DNA from: Phycisphaerae bacterium
GTDB lineage: Bacteria; Chloroflexota; Anaerolineae; 4572-78; J111
Reading direction: 5' to 3'
Length of the DNA: 64,000 bases
Assembly: GCA_028285035.1 (NCBI GenBank)
Contig: JANQQF010000099.1
Coordinates: forward strand, 4,428 to 68,427
Part shown: positions 61,173-64,000 of the stretch, in pieces
How the letters are laid out: each line of letters starts with the position of its first letter
Numbering within the stretch: position 1 is the first letter of the stretch
The notes under the pieces: generated by a model
What the model was told of the DNA's origin: nothing
Databases searched by the model: none
What the model saw: only the letters and a program-made list of their open reading frames with translations
Position numbers and translations under genes: made by a program

Positions 61173-63641
61173 CTATTGAGTCTTGATAATCGTAGGCAAA
61201 TACCCCACATTTTTGTGTAAGGACAGATCAAGATCAGTGATCTCTGGGGGGACGCCAACCAATGGGCTGACCAAAGTCTGGTAGCCATCGGCGCGGACTT
61301 CGATATACCAACAACCAGCGCTAACATCCCAGCCATACCGGCCATCAGGGCCAGTCACCTGTGGATTAATGGTCGGACTAATCGCGACAGTGCTGCCGAC
61401 CAACGAGGCGGGATGCACCCATTGACCGGTGGTCTGCTCGGCACTGCTCAGCCCACTCCAGGCCCCAAACTGTCCACCGCTACTGATGGGCCGACTGTTG
61501 ACGGTTCGACAATCGCCAAAAGAGCTGCTTCCCACATCAGGTAGGGTCTCAGGTACGGCGAACAAATTGACGATGGCCCCAGGAATTGGTTGGCGAGTTT
61601 GAGCATCAGTGACAACGCCACTGGGGTCGTAGAGACCCACCTCACCTTCAATCGGGGTCTCCACCTTGCTCCCGCATTGAGTGGTGACTTTGACCGCGAT
61701 ATCACCATCTGGCAAATCATCCGGAACTGTGAGCGTGACGTTGTAAGACGTGTCATCAACTGCCGTCATTGGGAAGGATTGGGTGTTGAGCCAGAACGTG
61801 ACATTGGTGGGCGTGCTGCCATTTTCGCAAGTAACGGTGGCATTGATCTCTGTGGTTCCTGAACAGAATGGTGGAAATACTAAAAAGATCAGTCCTGTGT
61901 CGCTAATATCGACCCGGCCACAGCCTTCGTCAATGCGGATTGGGGGTGGGGGTATCTCGACTAAGGAGGCGTTGATGTTTTCGGTGGTGTTGTCAAGTGT
62001 GGTTGCGAAGCTGTCAGCCTCCTCTAACGTAGATTTATTGTTGTAATATTGCGAATAGTAAGCCCCATTGAGGTCGACAAACTGAACCCGATAGGTGCCA
62101 GCTCGCAATTTTTTGATGGTATAGTTGCCGGATGTTGTGGTGTAGCCACGGGCGACTGGGAACCAGGTCGAGTCTAACCGATAGGCAACGGCCATAATAT
62201 TGGAGATCGGGCTGCCCATCGAATCGGTAACCTGACCGCTGATTGCCGCAAAATCTATGGGCGGTGGAACACTCCGATCATGGATGTAAACACCACCGGC
62301 ATCTGGATAATTAAAATCAAGAGATGCCCAAGACAAAAAAGCTACATACCGACCATCGTCTGAAATTGATCCATGAATTGAATGATCATTTGCCTGAGTT
62401 CCATCCCAAGCAACGGACACCCGTGTTGTCTCGCCCGTTTCTAGATTGTGAACAAAAACATCTTCTTTTTCATTTGTATCATCAGAGATTAAATTAGCTG
62501 CTGTAGAGTCGAAGACGAAGTAACGTTGTTCTTCAGTCATCATTGAGAAAGCTGAGGGTGAGTTGGTTTGCGAGGTATCAGATCCAGCCCTGATGGCGGG
62601 TGTCCGTGGGGTTGGCGTAGGCACGATGGCTTGGGTGCCATCTGAGGCAACAGAGATTCGCCTTGTTTCGCCTGTTTGGCGATCATGTACAAAAAAATCA
62701 ATGGCATTGTTTGTGTCATTAGGCACAAGATTGCTCGCCCAAGACCAGAACATTACAAATCGACCGTCGTTGGAAATATCTAAAAGGAAAGAGTGGCTAT
62801 TACCTTGGGTGCTATTAGATGCAATAGAGATTCGTGTTGTTTCCTCAGTTTGTAGATCACGGACAAAAACGTCTTTGAAACCGTTTGTGTCATTTGGGAC
62901 AAGATTTGTTGCATCAGAATGAAAGGCAACAAAACGTCCATTATCAGCAATGACAGCATTCCAAGACCAGTCATTGCCTTGCGTGCCATCAGTTGCGACG
63001 GACACTAATGTTGTTTCTCCTGCTTGTAGATCACGGACAAAAACATCAGATTTATCGTTTGTATCAGCGGGGACTAAATTAGTCGCAGTTGAGCTAAAGG
63101 TCACCAATCGTCCATCATTACTGATACTTATTTTTGGCCCCATTGTGCCATTACGTGATCCCCCATCAATAGCAACATCGGCTGGTATCGTTTCACCTAT
63201 CTGCCGATCATGGACATAAACTGCGTACCTGTTTGTATCACCAGGTATTAAATTCGTTGCACTAGAGCAAAATGCAATAAATCGTCCATCATCTGTGATA
63301 TCAGGTCGAATAGAGTGCGAGTTAGCTTGCGTTCCATCTGAGGCAACGGAAATACGTGTTGTTTCGCCTGCTTGGCGATCATGCACAAAAATATCTGTAT
63401 CTCCATTGGTATCATTTGGTACAAGATTGTTTGAATGTGACTCAAAAGCAATAAAGCGCCCATTGCCGGAAATGGTAGGGTTTGAACCACCAAAGGCGGG
63501 CGTCCCCTCCGAACTCACCGAAACAAGCCAGGTAACTGGCGATCCTTGAGCATTGGCTTGGTCAGAAGGCCACTGTTGGAGTGTGGTGAAAAGTGCAATA
63601 CAACAAACAGCAATGATGAGAACTGCGATCCGAGATGTCAT
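61173..63641 (-). CDS. Large secreted beta-propeller protein with C-terminal YLP tail, copy 2
   Basis: An 822-residue paralogue of the previous gene. Signal peptide (IAVLIIAVCCIALFTTL), PD40-like repeats to about residue 470 (FESHSNNLVPNDTNGDTDIF and similar), the same CarboxypepD-like domains, and end KNVGYLPTIIKTQ. The last 250 residues are nearly identical to copy 1, while the propeller repeats diverge more, consistent with recent tandem duplication or gene conversion. ATG at 63641 has AAGAAAGG nine bases upstream; TTG at 63650 is not needed. Its upstream region does not share the module seen in copy 1. Confidence 0.83.
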   Translation of the reverse strand: MTSRIAVLIIAVCCIALFTTLQQWPSDQANAQGSPVTWLVSVSSEGTPAFGGSNPTISGNGRFIAFESHSNNLVPNDTNGDTDIFVHDRQAGETTRISVASDGTQANSHSIRPDITDDGRFIAFCSSATNLIPGDTNRYAVYVHDRQIGETIPADVAIDGGSRNGTMGPKISISNDGRLVTFSSTATNLVPADTNDKSDVFVRDLQAGETTLVSVATDGTQGNDWSWNAVIADNGRFVAFHSDATNLVPNDTNGFKDVFVRDLQTEETTRISIASNSTQGNSHSFLLDISNDGRFVMFWSWASNLVPNDTNNAIDFFVHDRQTGETRRISVASDGTQAIVPTPTPRTPAIRAGSDTSQTNSPSAFSMMTEEQRYFVFDSTAANLISDDTNEKEDVFVHNLETGETTRVSVAWDGTQANDHSIHGSISDDGRYVAFLSWASLDFNYPDAGGVYIHDRSVPPPIDFAAISGQVTDSMGSPISNIMAVAYRLDSTWFPVARGYTTTSGNYTIKKLRAGTYRVQFVDLNGAYYSQYYNNKSTLEEADSFATTLDNTTENINASLVEIPPPPIRIDEGCGRVDISDTGLIFLVFPPFCSGTTEINATVTCENGSTPTNVTFWLNTQSFPMTAVDDTSYNVTLTVPDDLPDGDIAVKVTTQCGSKVETPIEGEVGLYDPSGVVTDAQTRQPIPGAIVNLFAVPETLPDVGSSSFGDCRTVNSRPISSGGQFGAWSGLSSAEQTTGQWVHPASLVGSTVAISPTINPQVTGPDGRYGWDVSAGCWYIEVRADGYQTLVSPLVGVPPEITDLDLSLHKNVGYLPTIIKTQ

Positions 63642-64000
63642 AGAAGGCAACCTTTCTTGTGTGAATACATGACTAGAGTCATTCCTAGTCTAGCTTAGAT
63701 GTATCGATGTTGCCTGTCGTCCCCCTGAAGTCTGACTGAAATCTGGCTGAGTTTTTTAACCGTAAGGGCGTTGTATATGACTGACCCAGACGTAGCTTTC
63801 TAAACTTTTTAAGATAATCCAGGGAACAAGGAGTCTTGTTTATAGAGAAATCAAATAAAAACCGGAATAAAAAAGTCCTGTCCTGCCCGAATGCTTTTGT
63901 CGGGCATCCACTGGTCGGGGGGCAGCGAACGATGGATCCCCGCTAAAACCACGCGGGGATGACATAAATCGATTTTACGGGTTTTAACTGCTTCGTCTAT
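63642..64000. other. Intergenic region to window end
   Basis: About 360 bp with no convincing gene. It holds copy 3 of the dispersed palindromic repeat (63879-63965). The stretch before it shows no promoter match to the module of the paralogous gene. Confidence 0.5.
63879..63965. repeat. Dispersed palindromic repeat, copy 3
   Basis: TGTCCTGCCCGAATGCTTTTGTCGGGCATCCACTGG, then CGAACGATGGATCCCCGC and CACGCGGGGATGACAT. TGCCCGA pairs with TCGGGCA and ATCCCCGC with GCGGGGAT, so two stable hairpins form. Confidence 0.8.

Noticed and set aside
58440..63641. Regular ~140-bp periodic similarity resembling a repeat array or CRISPR
   Set aside because: The periodicity is coding (PD40-like repeats with conserved residues), units vary in length and there are no short identical repeats with unique spacers.

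Overview
The window reads as a chromosomal segment of a non-model, Gram-variable-type bacterium, most likely a Chloroflexota member. This is inferred from gene content, not from a marker gene: a DUF2723 glycosyltransferase, BTAD/NB-ARC/TPR regulators, Clp-N/M50 fusions, secreted proteins ending in a YLP-x(2-3)-K tail, and many intergenic palindromes. No rRNA, tRNA, phage, transposase or CRISPR array was recognised.

Layout. 1-4.4 kb: a truncated DUF2723 membrane glycosyltransferase and a transporter-HEAT-cyclic-nucleotide-binding protein. 4.8-8.2 kb: an endonuclease/exonuclease/phosphatase protein and a two-domain VOC protein, facing a non-pyrrolysine MttB-family methyltransferase whose leader holds two hairpins with complementary loops. 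8.2-15.5 kb: TrhA/hemolysin III, a MerR regulator with a textbook 19-bp-spacer operator driving a beta-carbonic-anhydrase-like gene, an SRPBCC protein, an AspT-family transporter, a MATE-MarR fusion and an MDR oxidoreductase. 15.7-23.9 kb: a Clp-N/M50 membrane protease fusion, a YqaE/Pmp3 protein, two unannotated single-TM microproteins, and a surface-glycan set (GT4 plus two GT39-type glycosyltransferases). 24.0-29.1 kb: three tandem paralogues of about 560 residues (zinc ribbon, TM pair, PH-like region, second Cys cluster, conserved NDTDP tail), the best candidate for an undescribed system.

29.3-39.2 kb: hydrolase, sarcosine-oxidase-like flavoenzyme, a large BTAD/NB-ARC/TPR regulator, an orphan receiver, GNAT, MFS exporter and a HEAT-like protein. 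39.3-44.4 kb: a phenylacetyl-CoA epoxygenase-type operon under a TetR regulator, with unusual organisation: PaaA, a stand-alone MIP18/PaaD N-domain, two PaaB-like proteins, a PaaC that keeps both E/H iron motifs, and a stand-alone PaaD-type zinc ribbon. Two acyl/aryl-CoA ligases further along (46.5 and 50.6 kb) could feed this pathway.

44.8-64 kb: secreted and signalling proteins. These are a vWA secreted protein, a vWA-TM-FHA protein, a small PH-like membrane protein, a true formylglycine-generating enzyme, a response regulator/histidine kinase pair followed by two paralogous lipoproteins, and two large paralogous secreted beta-propeller proteins. The vWA gene at 44.9 kb and the propeller gene at 58.4 kb share a homologous upstream region, suggesting co-regulation. 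Three copies of one dispersed palindromic repeat, two other REP-like palindromes, a long terminal-inverted-repeat element and an abundant AT-rich short repeat lie between genes; two repeat families have entered reading frames.
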